The notes under the pieces were generated by a model. That model was not told the origin of the DNA and made no database searches. It was given only the letters and a program-made list of their open reading frames with translations. Shown here in pieces: positions 47,519 through 59,096 of a stretch of 64,000 bases of DNA (the first letter of the stretch is position 1; the number at the start of each line of letters is the position of its first letter). The position numbers were made by a program, and so were the translations under genes. This DNA is from Cladobotryum mycophilum. Its lineage: Eukaryota > Ascomycota > Sordariomycetes > Hypocreales > Hypocreaceae. Location of the stretch: assembly GCA_036429605.1 (NCBI GenBank), contig JAVFKD010000002.1, positions 2,418,001-2,482,000 on the forward strand, given 5' to 3'.

Positions 47519-47521
<3 letters not shown>

Positions 47522-48060
47522 ATGATGGCTGCAATGGAGGGATAGGATGTTGAGAAAAGCAACAGGGCAGAACCCGATTAACGAATGAAAAAGTGGGTGA
47601 TGGTTTTGTTAGAGAGAAAAACGAGTAGAAAAAGATGGATGAAATTATGTAGAGGAGGGGTTGATTGGTAAGTATAGCTTTTTGAGTAAAAGATGTGAGT
47701 AAGTCAGGAGGAGACAACGAACAGGACAGCACAAGACAAGACAAAGACAAGACAAGGCAGGCCGAGGAGATATCTTAGTTGGGGGTAGGTGGTGGTAGTA
47801 GTAGTAGTAGCAGTAGAAGAAGAGTACTCCTTACACCTACCTCCCTGCCTTACCTTATGGCAGGCAATGCAATTGAACGATCGAATTAAACTTCTTTCAG
47901 CAAGACAAGAAAACTTCCTTCTTTATGATGCTGCATCTCCGCCCGCCGCCGCCGCTATGTCTGTGCTGATGCAAAGCTGGCTGGCTGGCGGCAAAAAGTT
48001 TTCGGTGGACTCGAATCACTGGCGAGATTGGAAAAGCCAAGGCAAGCAAGGCGAGGCAAC

Positions 48061-48115
48061 GCAAAGCAAAGCAAAGCAAAGCAAAGCAAAGCAAAGCAAA
48101 GCAAAGCAAAGCAAA
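48061..48115. repeat. Eleven perfect GCAAA pentanucleotide units
   Basis: GCAAA is repeated eleven times without interruption; flanking GCAAG/GCAAC variants on the left look like degraded copies. Confidence 0.95.
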
Positions 48116-49350
48116 AGGGCCAAAAGGACAGGAAAAAAAGCCAAAAAAAGCTGGCCTACACAGACTGAATTCTTAGCGTTGCCTCCTAGCGCAACGTAAT
48201 AAATGCACCAAAAAAGTTGCAGGGCAGGGCAGGGCAGCGTAGTGCAGGCCGAGAGAAAGGGTCGGGAGGGCATGCAGTTTGCATGTTGCAGGTTGCAGCC
48301 CGGCACCGTAAAACAAGCCCTCCATCAACCATTGGGCCCAACAGCAGCAGGTAGTTAGAGCCCCCGACCTGCAGCCGGGGGACCCTGCAAGCTTTTGGCG
48401 GGTGCGGTTTTTTGTTGCTGCTGGAAGATGGAGAAGTACAACTTGCTCGTTTGTACATGTACACCAATCATACATTTTTCTGACGTGGTGGTGGTGGGTT
48501 TCTTTTTTCTTTTTTAGCGGGGGGTTCGGTTTATGATCCACCAGCCGAGACGGAGACGAGAGACAACGCACTGTTGTTTGTTCACTTTTTATTAGTATCA
48601 TTCAAACCTAGTACATAGACCCATAAACAGGTACCTTGAAGGTTTTAGTTCAAGTCCGAGGAGGTGACTTGCACCAGCTAGATGTTTCAACCGTTGTCAG
48701 TTTAAAAAAGGAACCTCCAGCTATTATTGGATGAAAATACGATTGGTCGTTAGTACATGTAGCAACTTGTAAGAAGAAGAAGGAAAAAATCTCGGTGAAT
48801 AAATGTTTCCATAAGGGCTAGAAAGAATAAAATACTACCACAGTATCTGCTATCATGCGGCAGTGGCGGGTGGTATCCCATCGCTCCCTCCCTCGTCTTG
48901 CCTAAAAGTCGAACCACTCCGACTACGGTACCTTAGCCAGGTAGGTATAGCAGGTAGTAGGGTGCAGGTAGAGGTACTTACCTCACCTGCAAGTAAGTAT
49001 TAGCACAAAAGCCGTACCTCGGGAAAGAAAGAGAGAGAGAGGGAGAGGTGATGCCTGCCTCTAGCTGCAATACTACTGAGGGGCAAACAATCGAATGGTT
49101 GAGACTCGAGTCTGCATACATACATGCACAAGGTACATACCTACAAACAAACAAGTAGACTACGTGCTAGTAAAAAAGATATGGGGAGACTTGTTCTTAC
49201 ACCTAACCCAAGGCGGGCTTACAAGTACCTTCTTTTTCATTTACATCGACATGGTCCGATCTGCGTTGCTTCGTGGAGTGCTACTGTGCCAGCCCTGGTG
49301 GGTTCAACGGCGATCCCCCTCCATCCAGCCCATCCATCCATCCATCCATC

Positions 49351-49392
49351 CAGCCAGCCATCCATCTCATCCAGCCAGCCATCCATCTCATC
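49351..49392. repeat. Two perfect 21-bp tandem copies in CATC-rich DNA
   Basis: The unit at 49351–49371 is repeated exactly at 49372–49392; it lies at the end of a CATC run. Confidence 0.85.
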
Positions 49393-50611
49393 CATTCAGA
49401 CATCCCAGTCCCCAGGCCCTTGACCAAGCCTGAGTTGTCAAAAACTGTCTCTGTGCGCAGCCAACAAAAACGCTTTCCGTTGCTTTTAGATTGCTTTTTT
49501 CTCCTTCTTAAAAGCTGCCCTGCATTGCCGTGGTGGGCTACACTCACTGTTGGTCCTCGGATGCATTCATTAGACCCAACAGCTTTTGTCCACCCGTCCA
49601 GCAGTTGAGGCTGCGCTACGTGGTAAGGGGAGGAAGGGGAAGAAGAAAGCAATGCCTAGCTGGAGATGAGCTGGAGATGCTGAAAAGGTTTCACGAGAAA
49701 GGGCATTGACAATTTGATCTGCTCTCCTTGACCCCTGGCAAATGGTCAAGGATCAGGGGTGGGCTGGTTAATATGATGGCTTCCCTATCACATCCAGCTG
49801 GCTGGGCAAAGTTGGGGTGTGCTGCTGCTGGTGGTGGTACTGCTGGTGGTGGCGGCTCTCTCTCTCTTGATGTCCGATGGTGCATTCCGAACCGCAACAG
49901 AATGCCAACCCGGGATATCCACAAACTGACCGAGAGCGGCCAGCCAAGTTCGGAACCGGGTGCCTAGTACAAGTAGATTGACGCAAACTGATATATCAGG
50001 TCCCAACCGAGCTCCATCGCCATGCGTTTGATCAGCTTTGATGAGCCAGACCCGTGCTTCTAATTCGAGCAGATTGATACTCTTACTGGGTAAGGTACCT
50101 GGTTTTTTGTTGTATTTAACCAGCTCTCGAGCCCACACTACGCGATACGTCACATATACCGTATGTATATTTGTGTTGTTTCTCGGCATGTCCCACCTTA
50201 TGCGTCTTGAGTAATTTCATCATGCAGGTCTTCCCTTCCTCCCCTCCCCTCCCTTCCAGCCGATTAGATCGGCCGTATCGGCGAGTTTTAGGCAGCTGTC
50301 AAACTCCGAACGTATCGAGACGTCTTATTGGACGGTGGGCGGGAGGTGTTGTGTGCCCACTCAAGCTCCCCTCACACCATCAAGTCTCGAATCTTGCTTT
50401 CCCAACGGTGAAGAAAAAGAAATAGATGATGATGATGATGATGATGATGATAATGGGTGATCATCTCGAGACTGGCCAAGCCCCGCTGTTTTACACGATC
50501 GCGATGAAGAGGCCCTCCCCTCCCCCGGATGATGCCGAGTAAGCGATTCTTTTTTGTCTTAACAGTTCCCAATTGGAGTACGGAGTAAGATTTCTCCCCT
50601 ACCCCCTTTTC

Positions 50612-50644
50612 TTTTTTTTTTTTTTTGTTAAAAAAAAAAAAAAA
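50612..50644. repeat. T15-GTT-A15 inverted repeat
   Basis: Fifteen T and fifteen A flank GTT, giving a perfect potential hairpin. Confidence 0.9.
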
Positions 50645-53209
50645 CAAGCAAACACACATGACGAATTGTCTCCGCAGTAAGAGGCTCTTCACCCGTTGCC
50701 CCCCCCCATTGCCCCCCGATATGTGGAGGTGATCCGTGGATGCTCTTCCCGAGGACTTTTTGTGTTGTAGGTATGGTTGTATTATATGAGGCCCCAGTCT
50801 GTCAGATTCTTGGCTCCTGTAAAATCATGGGCCAATATGCTGTGTATTCCCTCCCCCTTCTCCATCATATCATGTACGGCGCCATTGGCGTTGAGAAGAG
50901 GACGGAATACCGATGTCGGTACATTCTCTCTTTCGAGACATGTCACCAAAACGGACGTAGCCAATGTGGACTTGGCTTGAAGACGGCATCTGTTTTTATT
51001 AGTGCTAGCAGCACCCCGTAGTATGTATGTAGCAGTAGTAGGGTCCTCAATAGCTTCGGCAGTCTCAGCTAGCGAGGATCTTTTGCCCCTGCATCAATCA
51101 GCCTTGTTGTCCCTTATCACATCCATCTTGGTGAAAGAACGTAATCCCTGATGGGGCCACGAAAGGGAAGATTATACAAGTCAAGTACACGTATTGGAAT
51201 TTTTTCTCCATGGTAAGCTTACATGTTCAGTACACGTTTGGGAGATTTTGTACTGAATTGGGATTAAACTCAAATCATGCCGCATAATCGGGAGCTTGAA
51301 TATTTCCGAGATGGCGAACCGAACCAACCATCCATCCCATGATGGATTTTTTTGTGGACTACTACATGATTTACACTCGCCCGACTTCTTGGGCGCCATT
51401 GCCTTGCACTCTGTCCTGCGCAACATCGGTGTGCTTAACATTATCCCAAGGCTTACCTTGCCATATATCACATACCATATCACCATCACATACTACGTAG
51501 TATATGCAGCTTGTAGGCATCGACGGGGCACGCCGCAATCTCTTCAGGCATTATTAACGCATGCATGCTGCTGAATTTTCTGATCCGACAGGTCGCCGGG
51601 TGGCAGGGCCCTATTCCGAAGGCAGCTCACATGATATTTGACAAGGTGTGTGTGTGTGTGAGAGAGAGAGAGGGGGGGAGCCACAGGCAAAAAACGTCGT
51701 GCATCTTGGATACGGGGGTCCGCAGCTGATTCATTACGTCGTATTGTAGGAGCGGGACGTTGGCCCAAACATATGTAGTTGAACATGATATAGCTTTTCG
51801 CCTTTTATATGGGCAAAAAAAGAGGAGAAGGGAAAGTTTATGGTAGCAGCCAGTACATCTTGCATTTGAGATGCAGCACTTTGATGCCTTCTCCGTCTCT
51901 GCCTAATAGTACAAGTAATAGCGGCTAGATGGGTAGGCAATTTGTAGAGCAATCCGTCCCCAGGCAAGCACCAAGCACTGAGGATAGAAGTGAGATGTAA
52001 CCAATGCCCAGGTACGAAGAAGGGAACATGGGAGATACAAAGAGACAATAGATATACAGGTGCCTTGCATAGAGACTTTTGCTCCATCTTTTGCAGCACA
52101 ATTTAATACTGCGTAGAGAGTTTTTGGCTGTCCATATCCTTCATCTTCTCCTTATCCTCCTTATCCCCTATTACACCCCCTTTTTTTTTTATCACCAACC
52201 CACTTGATTACCTTTATTAACCGATTATTATTATCAACCCACTTCCGCACTTAAACCATGCCATGTGCGGGCAAGAAACAGAATAGATTAGATTAGAATT
52301 CATTAAATGGAATGCACTTCACTGCCCAATAGATTCTAGTCCAGCCTTGCTAAACCCTCCTGGGGCGCAATTCGAACGCAGTTGGATGTTAATTTTATCA
52401 ACCTACAAGTAGTAGTCTAGGCACTACAGGGCTTCCCCCCCCCCAAGAGGGAGCTTGGGAGGCCCTTTTCGAGCATATTCAGGGCATCCATCCATCGTCT
52501 CTTCTCACCCAAGAAATTATCTATCAGCCCCATCGTCGACAGCAGCCCAGCAAGCTAAGCCCGCCCTCCGTAGCAAGCCTTAGCCCTCCACCTTGGGAAA
52601 ATTACGACACGCTGTCTGATTCCAAGGCTCGGCTTCTTTCTTTTCCTTCATCCTATCAACTCTTTTTGTTTTTACTTTTTTTTTTTTTTTGGTCTTTTTG
52701 CCTTTTATTTTATTTTATTATTCTTTCTCATCCACTCCTTCAAAACTCAGCCTTGAGGCTTTGTTGTGCATTGCCATAAAACCTATCTTGTTTATTGATT
52801 TTACTCTCGACCTTTTATTCCATTTTATTTTATTCTCGAAACATAAAAACCTCTTTTTCGCATTCCATCATCTCCAGCGAAACGGCGTCGACGACCCCCT
52901 CCACCCTCCAAAAGCCAGGACTCCTCTGTCTCTCTCTCTCCCCCAAAAAAGATTGATTGCGCGCGCGCCCCTGTTTTACGTCGATTCCTCCAACTCCGAA
53001 ATCCCTGCCACACCCGACGTCAAATCTCCAAAACTTTTCTGTACGGGGTCGCATCACTGGTCCTCTTTTTTTTCTTATTGATTTTTTAATCTATCACACG
53101 CGAGTTGCATTTGACAGCATCGCAACATCACATCAGCTCCGCGACATTGCCCCTGCGCATAGTAAAAAAGAAAAGAATAAGCCAAACAGACTCGAACAAC
53201 GCATCAATC

Positions 53210-54358
53210 ATGTCGACACGTCAAACCCGGAGAAAAAATGCCAAGGCGCGGGACTCTCAGAACTCATCCTCGTCATCGGATGAGGGTAGGACTCCCGCCG
53301 CCGTTGTGAATGGCAACGGCAACGGCACTGCCCACCGTGCGCCGGAAGCCTCGGACTCGGAGCCTGAAGAGAACATCTTCCTTTTCTGGCCAAACATTAT
53401 AGGTAACAGATGTTTTATTGCAGAGAACTCGCAGCTTCTATTTGCGAGATGATGACGACGCAGTGGTTGCTGACTTTTTGAACCTTTCCCCCGATATAGG
53501 CTATGCTCGCATCGTCCTCGCCATCGCTTCGTTATACTACATGCCCCTGCACCCTCGCACGTGCTCCCTTCTCTACAGCGTCTCTTGCCTGCTCGATGCC
53601 CTCGATGGATACGCCGCCCGAGCCTTTGAGCAGTCGACTCGCTTCGGCGCCGTGCTCGACATGGTCACGGATAGATGCACCACGTCCTGCCTGCTCGTCT
53701 TCCTCTCGTCTGCCTTCCCCCGATGGGCCATCGTCTTCCAGGGCCTGATTGCCCTCGACTTCTCTAGCCATTACATGCACATGTACGCTACCCTCGTTGT
53801 TGGAGGCGCCGATTCGAGCCACAAGAACATCGACAAGAGCCAGAGTTGGTTGCTCAACCTCTATTATACGAACAAGGTACGTTTTGCAGCAAACCCCGCG
53901 CCTCCCTCCCCCCACTATTTTCAGGGTCCCAATCAATCTAACCACCATGGGTATAACAGACTGTGCTCTTCATCTTCTGCATGTTCAACGAGCTCTTCTT
54001 CATTGCTCTGTACCTGCTGTCCTTTTCCTCCCCGCTCCTGTCGCCCCACCTCATCAAGAGCGTGGAGGAGTCCAGCGGCGGCCACGTCCAGCCCGGCGTC
54101 CCGGTCAACACCTCGCTTCTTCGACAGATGTTCCCCGACCCATTCAGCGCCGCCGCTCTCGAGATCGCCCGAGCCAACAAGATGGACTCCTTCTGGCCTT
54201 GGGTTATTACCGGTATCAGCTTCCCCATCATGTTCGCCAAGCAATTCATCAATGTCGTCCAGCTGGTCAAGGCCAGCAGGTGGCTTGCCGAGGTAGACAT
54301 CAAGGCACGAAAGGCAAAGGGCTTGCCAAGGAAGATTAACGACAAGAAGCGTGCGTAA
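53210..54358 (+). CDS. PIS1: CDP-diacylglycerol–inositol 3-phosphatidyltransferase
   Basis: Three exons (53210–53402, 53500–53876, 53960–54358) encode 322 residues. The enzyme joins CDP-diacylglycerol and myo-inositol to make phosphatidylinositol in the ER. The CDP-alcohol phosphatidyltransferase signature D-G-x2-A-R-x8-G-x3-D-x3-D is complete: D100, G101, A104, R105, G114, D118, D122. Hydrophobic segments around it fit a polytopic membrane enzyme. The N-terminal ~52 residues are hydrophilic and Ser/Asn-rich, an extension longer than in yeast. Introns are 97 and 83 nt; the first joins PNII to GYARIVLAIASLYYM and the second joins LLNLYYTNK to TVLFIFCMFNELFF, both conserved across PIS enzymes. 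The Lys-rich C-terminus ends in KKRA. Confidence 0.93.
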
Positions 54359-55258
54359 GCCTCGCATTGATGAAATACAGCTCATATGACAAAAAAGTGA
54401 GCGAATGCGATATGAATGACGAAATGGCCTTTGCTTTTAGGGCAAGCCGATGAACTCATTCTTCTCAAGGGTGTGCTTTGCGAGCATGAATACTGCTGCT
54501 GCATCCCAGCTTACGAAAAGAAACAAAGGGGGGCAAACTTCTTTGATTCTTGGAAAAATCAATGTGCGTGCTGCCATTTTACCTGTCAAGCACGTACAAC
54601 AACGCTTTTGCCTCTGGTGGCCTAATTCTTTTCTTGTTTTTGTTGTTTTTTAATCCGACTTGTCCACCATTAATCTGCATGGCTTGGCGTACATGGGCTC
54701 CTCGATAAAGGGAAAGGGGAAAGGGGAAAGGAAGGGTGTGATGCGTGGATAGGAAAGGAAACTTTGTGTGGCATATCATGAGGGGGAAATTTTTTCAAAC
54801 TTTTTTTTTGCTCATCCCGTAGGGAAAACCAACGGGGGAGTTGAGTTATATTCCTCCCCCTCCCATGTGGAGAATATTTTGAAGAAGAAGGAGAGATGAA
54901 TATCGAGACTCCCTTTTTGATCTTGTGTTAGCGTATTTTTGTTGGTTTTCTTTGAAAGCCTTTCTTCTATGTATAAAGATTTTATAGGAATGTCCTCTTT
55001 TCTTGGTCATTTTCTTAATTCATGGCGAATGGCTGTTGTTTCAGCACCATTTACTGCAGTTTCAAATTTACGAAAAGAGAGAGAGAGAGAGAGAGAGAGC
55101 ACATTTGAATATGATATGAGAACTTGAACTTGAATGGGGTATCTCATAAACTCCATTGTATGTGTAAAAGCATTATATACGACGTGAGTTTCATCATTCC
55201 ATCATCCCGACCTTTTAATTCTTTCCTCTTCTCTTTCTTTCCCACTATGTTTCGACCA
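54359..55258. other. Convergent 3' flanks of PIS1 and FET3, no gene seen
   Basis: T-rich DNA with a GA run at 55075–55099. No coding signal. Confidence 0.6.
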
Positions 55259-57368
55259 TCAACTTGCTGTCGTCTTAACAGCGGCGGGAGAAATACTGTT
55301 CTCGGCTTCGACACGGCTTCCCGTCTCCGGGGAGTCGGGGGACTCGTGGACGATGCGCGCGACTTCGGTGGGGACGGGGTTGAGAGGCGCAGAAAGACCG
55401 TACCAGGCAACGACGATGATACCGAGGATACCCGAGATGCAGCTGAAGACGAGGGCGACAATGCCACGAGCAGTAAAACTAACGAGACGTGTTAGCAAGA
55501 TGGAAAACGACAAAAGCAACGCAATAATGTTGAGGGGAAAGAGGTGAGATAAACTTACCCAGCGGGAATTGGTCCAGGAGGCTTATTCTCGCCCTTCAGA
55601 TCAAGAAAATTGACAGTGTTTCCAGCGGCATTACCCTTGGTGGGAACATTGCCCGCAGCGCAGACGGCAAGATGGTCCTCGGGAATGGAAATCTGCTTCT
55701 GGAGCTCCTGGGGAGCTTCGATGAAAGTCGACAAGAGACCGGATGCAACGTGCCATTCAATATGACAATGGAAGAGCCACACACCTATAATCCACATTAG
55801 CAAACTCGTGGGCAAAAATACGAAAATAGCAAGGTAGCTTACCAGGGTTGTCAGCCTTGAATCGCAAAACCATGTTTCCGTTGGGCCAGATGACAAGGGT
55901 ATCTCGTCGCATAGGCGTCTTGCCATACTTGTCAATAGAGACATTCTGGCTCTCAAACGTGCCGGCCTCCTCTTCTGAACGGTAAATGGCCTGGAAAGCG
56001 TGGCCGTGAAGATGGAACGGGTGACGACCCGTGTCAAGGTTGTTGATGACAATCTGGACAATCTCATCCTTCTTCAACACAAAGGGATGAGTGTATTGAC
56101 CATAAACAGCCGCATTGTCGGCCAAATCGCCAGTGGAGAGAACGCTATACAGAGAGGGAACCTTGGGGGCCTTGTAAGTGATATTGTTGAAGAAGGCGTA
56201 GTTCTTGCCGTCGCGGAGGTTGTCCATGATGACGTCTAGTTCGACAGTGTGATCGGGCTCGGGGAGAAGAGGCATCTCATCGTAGGGTACGAGAGTCATG
56301 TCGTCGATGGGGTTCAATTCGTAGATGATTGCGGGATCGGGCTTCTTAGCCTTGGAATCGTAAGTCAACCAGCCAGTGACATTGTAGTTGAGGTCCGCGG
56401 GAAGGCTATCAAAGAGGGTCTAATGCGAGTTAGTTTGATTCTTGTGAGATGAAGAGTTGGGGCTCAAACATACGGTATCCATACTTGAGACGATGGGGAA
56501 GTTGGCAGAAGTGTCGTTCTTGGTAGTGAGCAAGAAGCTGACACGCTGCGCGGCGGCGATGTAAACCATGCTTGCTTCCGCAGCCTGAGTGTAAATACCA
56601 TCGACTTCGACAATTCGCATGGTGTGGCCCTCGGCCCAGAGGTACTGGCCGGCAAAGGCACCAATGTTAATAACCCTGAACAGATACGTCTTGCCCGGCT
56701 CCACAGAAATCTCCAAATTTTGAGTCTCGTTCATGAGGGCCGCCTTGGGGACTGGTTCCGCGCCGGTAGGATTTCCCTTATTCAAGAACTGACCGAGAAG
56801 TGTGGCCATCTGATCGTGGTACCAGTCGGAGAGGGTGAGGACAAATTCATGGTCAACTTCCTTTTGGTATGGGAACTTGGGGTCATGGACGATGAGAGGA
56901 CCGCGCAGACCATCGGGATATTGAGCATTGTGATGGGAGTGGTACCAGTATGTTCCGGGTTGATCGATCTATGTCTCATGTTAGCACATGTAAAGCAGAG
57001 AATCTGCTTGATAAATGGTAACTTACAGTAAAATCGTACTTGAACGACGAACCGGGCGGGATCGCACACTGACTAACACCAACGGGACCATCCATGTGCG
57101 TCGTGCCGTTCATGTACAGGCCGTGAAAGTGCAGCGAGGTGGATTGGTTACCCAGCTGGTTGTTCACATTAATGACGACCCGATCCCCAACAGTAGCCTC
57201 GATGGCTGGAATAGGCCATTGGCCATTGATGCCAATGACTGGTCGCGGGAACGCTCCATCCGGATTGGCAATGACCCAAGTGATGTTGAAATCGTAGTTG
57301 ACCGTGGCCGCATTAGCAAAGCCAACGGAAGCAGCAAGAAGCGCCGCAGCTCTGACGATGCCGCGCAT
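55259..57368 (-). CDS. FET3: Iron transport multicopper oxidase (ferroxidase)
   Basis: Five exons (57368–57027, 56968–56474, 56419–55843, 55784–55559, 55478–55259) encode 619 residues. A signal peptide is clear (residues 1–20, ending GFANA). Copper ligands are all present: HFHG (H80, H82), YWYHSHH (H124, H126), GRHPFHLHGHAF, and FHCHIEWH (H477, C478, H479, H483); the spacing almost equals yeast Fet3. A single membrane anchor lies at about 551–573, followed by a short cytosolic tail with acidic residues. This architecture is that of Fet3, which oxidises Fe(II) for the permease Ftr1 at the plasma membrane, rather than a secreted laccase. Many Asn-x-Ser/Thr sites fit a glycosylated ectodomain. 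Introns are 54–80 nt. FTR1 is divergently transcribed 1.7 kb away. Confidence 0.95.
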
Positions 57369-58084
57369 TGCTGCTGTAGTGTTTTTTGGAGAGTCTTGAC
57401 GACGATGGAGAATCGAAATGTTGAAGGAGGGAATAGAAGTGTTTCGACGTCTGCGCCAGAAAGAAATCCGAGCTGGCAGAAACGGTTACCGAATGCCGTT
57501 CCGAGAGCAGCGGCGGAAAATAGAAGCAGAGACAGACAGGCCCAACGAAACGAGGCCCGCCCTAGCAAAAAAACTAGTTTGATAAAGAGACTGATTGATA
57601 ACGAGAGCTGTCTTTCTGTCTGTGTTCTTCTTCTTCACCCACCAGGACCAGTCCCCTCTCTCAACCCCACCGAGGAGCCTTTACCAGACCGGGGTCGGTT
57701 TGCTTTTGTTTCACAGACTATTCGACACCTCTGATGTCGAACCCGTTCATGCCACCGTCGGCTGCAGGAGTCTCCCCGTGCTGCTGTAGGCTCCAGAGAC
57801 CAGCAGACGCAAGAGAGCGAGAATTGTCTCGGACGGGCCCATCCCAAGCAACCCAAGGCAAATTTTGTGAACGAGGAGGGTAGTATTTTTCTCTCATAAT
57901 TCCACAACCTTTCCCAGGGAGGGCGATTGATCCGTCTGATTGGACACTAGGCATCTCCGCTCCTCGGGAGAAGAGCCCTGATGGGGGTGAGCATGGTTGG
58001 GGGCACTTTTGCTAGTGGCCAATTGCATCCGCGGACGTCAGCTTCAGTGGGGTCTGATGGGTTGATTGATAAATCGCTAGACTG

Positions 58085-58093
58085 ATCAGATAA
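58085..58093 (+). promoter_or_regulatory. ATCWGATAA iron-GATA element
   Basis: Exact match ATCAGATAA about 0.7 kb upstream of FET3. This extended GATA site is the known core for fungal iron repressors; binding here is inferred. Confidence 0.75.
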
Positions 58094-58729
58094 GATGATC
58101 AAAGGATCCTGGACCTCGTCTTTTCTTCACAAGCCCATTGTATTGTGGTGTAGCTGCAGGGATTTGTTTATGAAAATGGCGCCGAAGGAAGAAGAAAAAC
58201 TTTTTTCTGTTGGAGAAAAAACACTCACAGTGTAAGAAGGAAGGGACGAATACGGAGTAACGATGACGGATTAACTTGCCCTCTTACCTCACACGACAAT
58301 GTCTTGTTACATAACAAAAAAAGAGTGGATCATGTCTTGGATGATATTTTTTTCCGGCCGAGGAGGGTCCAAAAGTCGTTACATTCCTCGGTAGGCAAGG
58401 TACCCCATCTCTCACCCAATTCGATATACGATCTGCACCAGAACAAAAGTACTGTTTTCCTCCTTCTCTCTTCTCACTGTGAGTGAGTGTGAGTGTCAAT
58501 GTGTGAGTGCCATCCGCTTCTTCTTCTTCTCCTTCTTCGCCGGCAAACCACACCCGTTGGGAATAAACGAAAACGCCTCCCCTCATCAGATGGCTTCCTG
58601 CACTACCACCTTAGTCGTGTTTCTGTTCCGCAGACCGTCTTCGGCGCTTCCAACCAGGCTCGGAAGCTGTTGGACCCAAGAAGGTTGTAACTGACGGGGC
58701 CTCAATTTGCCCATGTGGGGACCTCAAGC

Positions 58730-58738
58730 TTATCTGAT
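58730..58738 (-). promoter_or_regulatory. ATCWGATAA iron-GATA element, opposite strand
   Basis: TTATCTGAT on the plus strand, that is ATCAGATAA on the minus strand, about 0.36 kb upstream of FTR1. Confidence 0.75.
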
Positions 58739-59096
58739 TCGAATTCTCACAAATTGCTAGTCCCCCGTCCGTCTCCATCAGCTACGGATCCTCGCGCCCA
58801 AGCCTAGACAGACCAGACCAGGCCAGGCCAGACGACTCCCCCAATCCCAGTTCATAATCGTTGCCGTCCCTGCAGTTTCTTGGCCCGGCCTTGATACTAC
58901 CGTGACTGCTTTTTTGCCGACTCCACTCGTTCCAACCTTCGATTGTGTCGACGCCTCGTCGACTTTAATTCTTCATCTCTCCATTCATCCATATTGCTTG
59001 TTGGGCTTTGGCTGTTCTGTCACGTCGGAGGATTGTCCTCGAGTAATTTTCAAAACTTCTTTCTAGCCAGCTTCCTCACGACAATCCAAAGCAGCC

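Larger units (their letters stand above)
46509..53209. other. Second large gene-free gap (6.7 kb), head-to-head between pyr4 and PIS1
   Basis: No frame shows a recognisable domain. The DNA is dense in simple sequence: TAG units (46843–46875), GGTA words (about 47170–47220), GA run (47487–47518), eleven perfect GCAAA units (48061–48115), CATC-rich repeats (about 49320–49400), GAT units (50425–50451), T15-GTT-A15 (50612–50644), GT and GA runs (about 51643–51672). The last ~600 bp before 53210 is pyrimidine-rich and is likely PIS1 promoter and leader. Unannotated noncoding RNA cannot be excluded. Confidence 0.55.
57369..59096. promoter_or_regulatory. Shared FET3–FTR1 divergent promoter
   Basis: The 1.7 kb between the two start codons holds two exact ATCAGATAA elements (58085–58093 and 58730–58738 on the minus strand) and further core TGATAA sites at 57580–57585, 57596–57601 and 58067–58072. 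A CCAAT core occurs in GGCCAATTGC near 58017–58026. Iron-repressing GATA factors (SreA/SRE/Fep1/Urbs1) bind ATCWGATAA, and the CCAAT complex with HapX regulates iron genes, so iron-responsive control is expected. Also present are a CAG/CTC-rich tract near FTR1 and one TACGGAGTA word (58251–58259). Confidence 0.75.
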
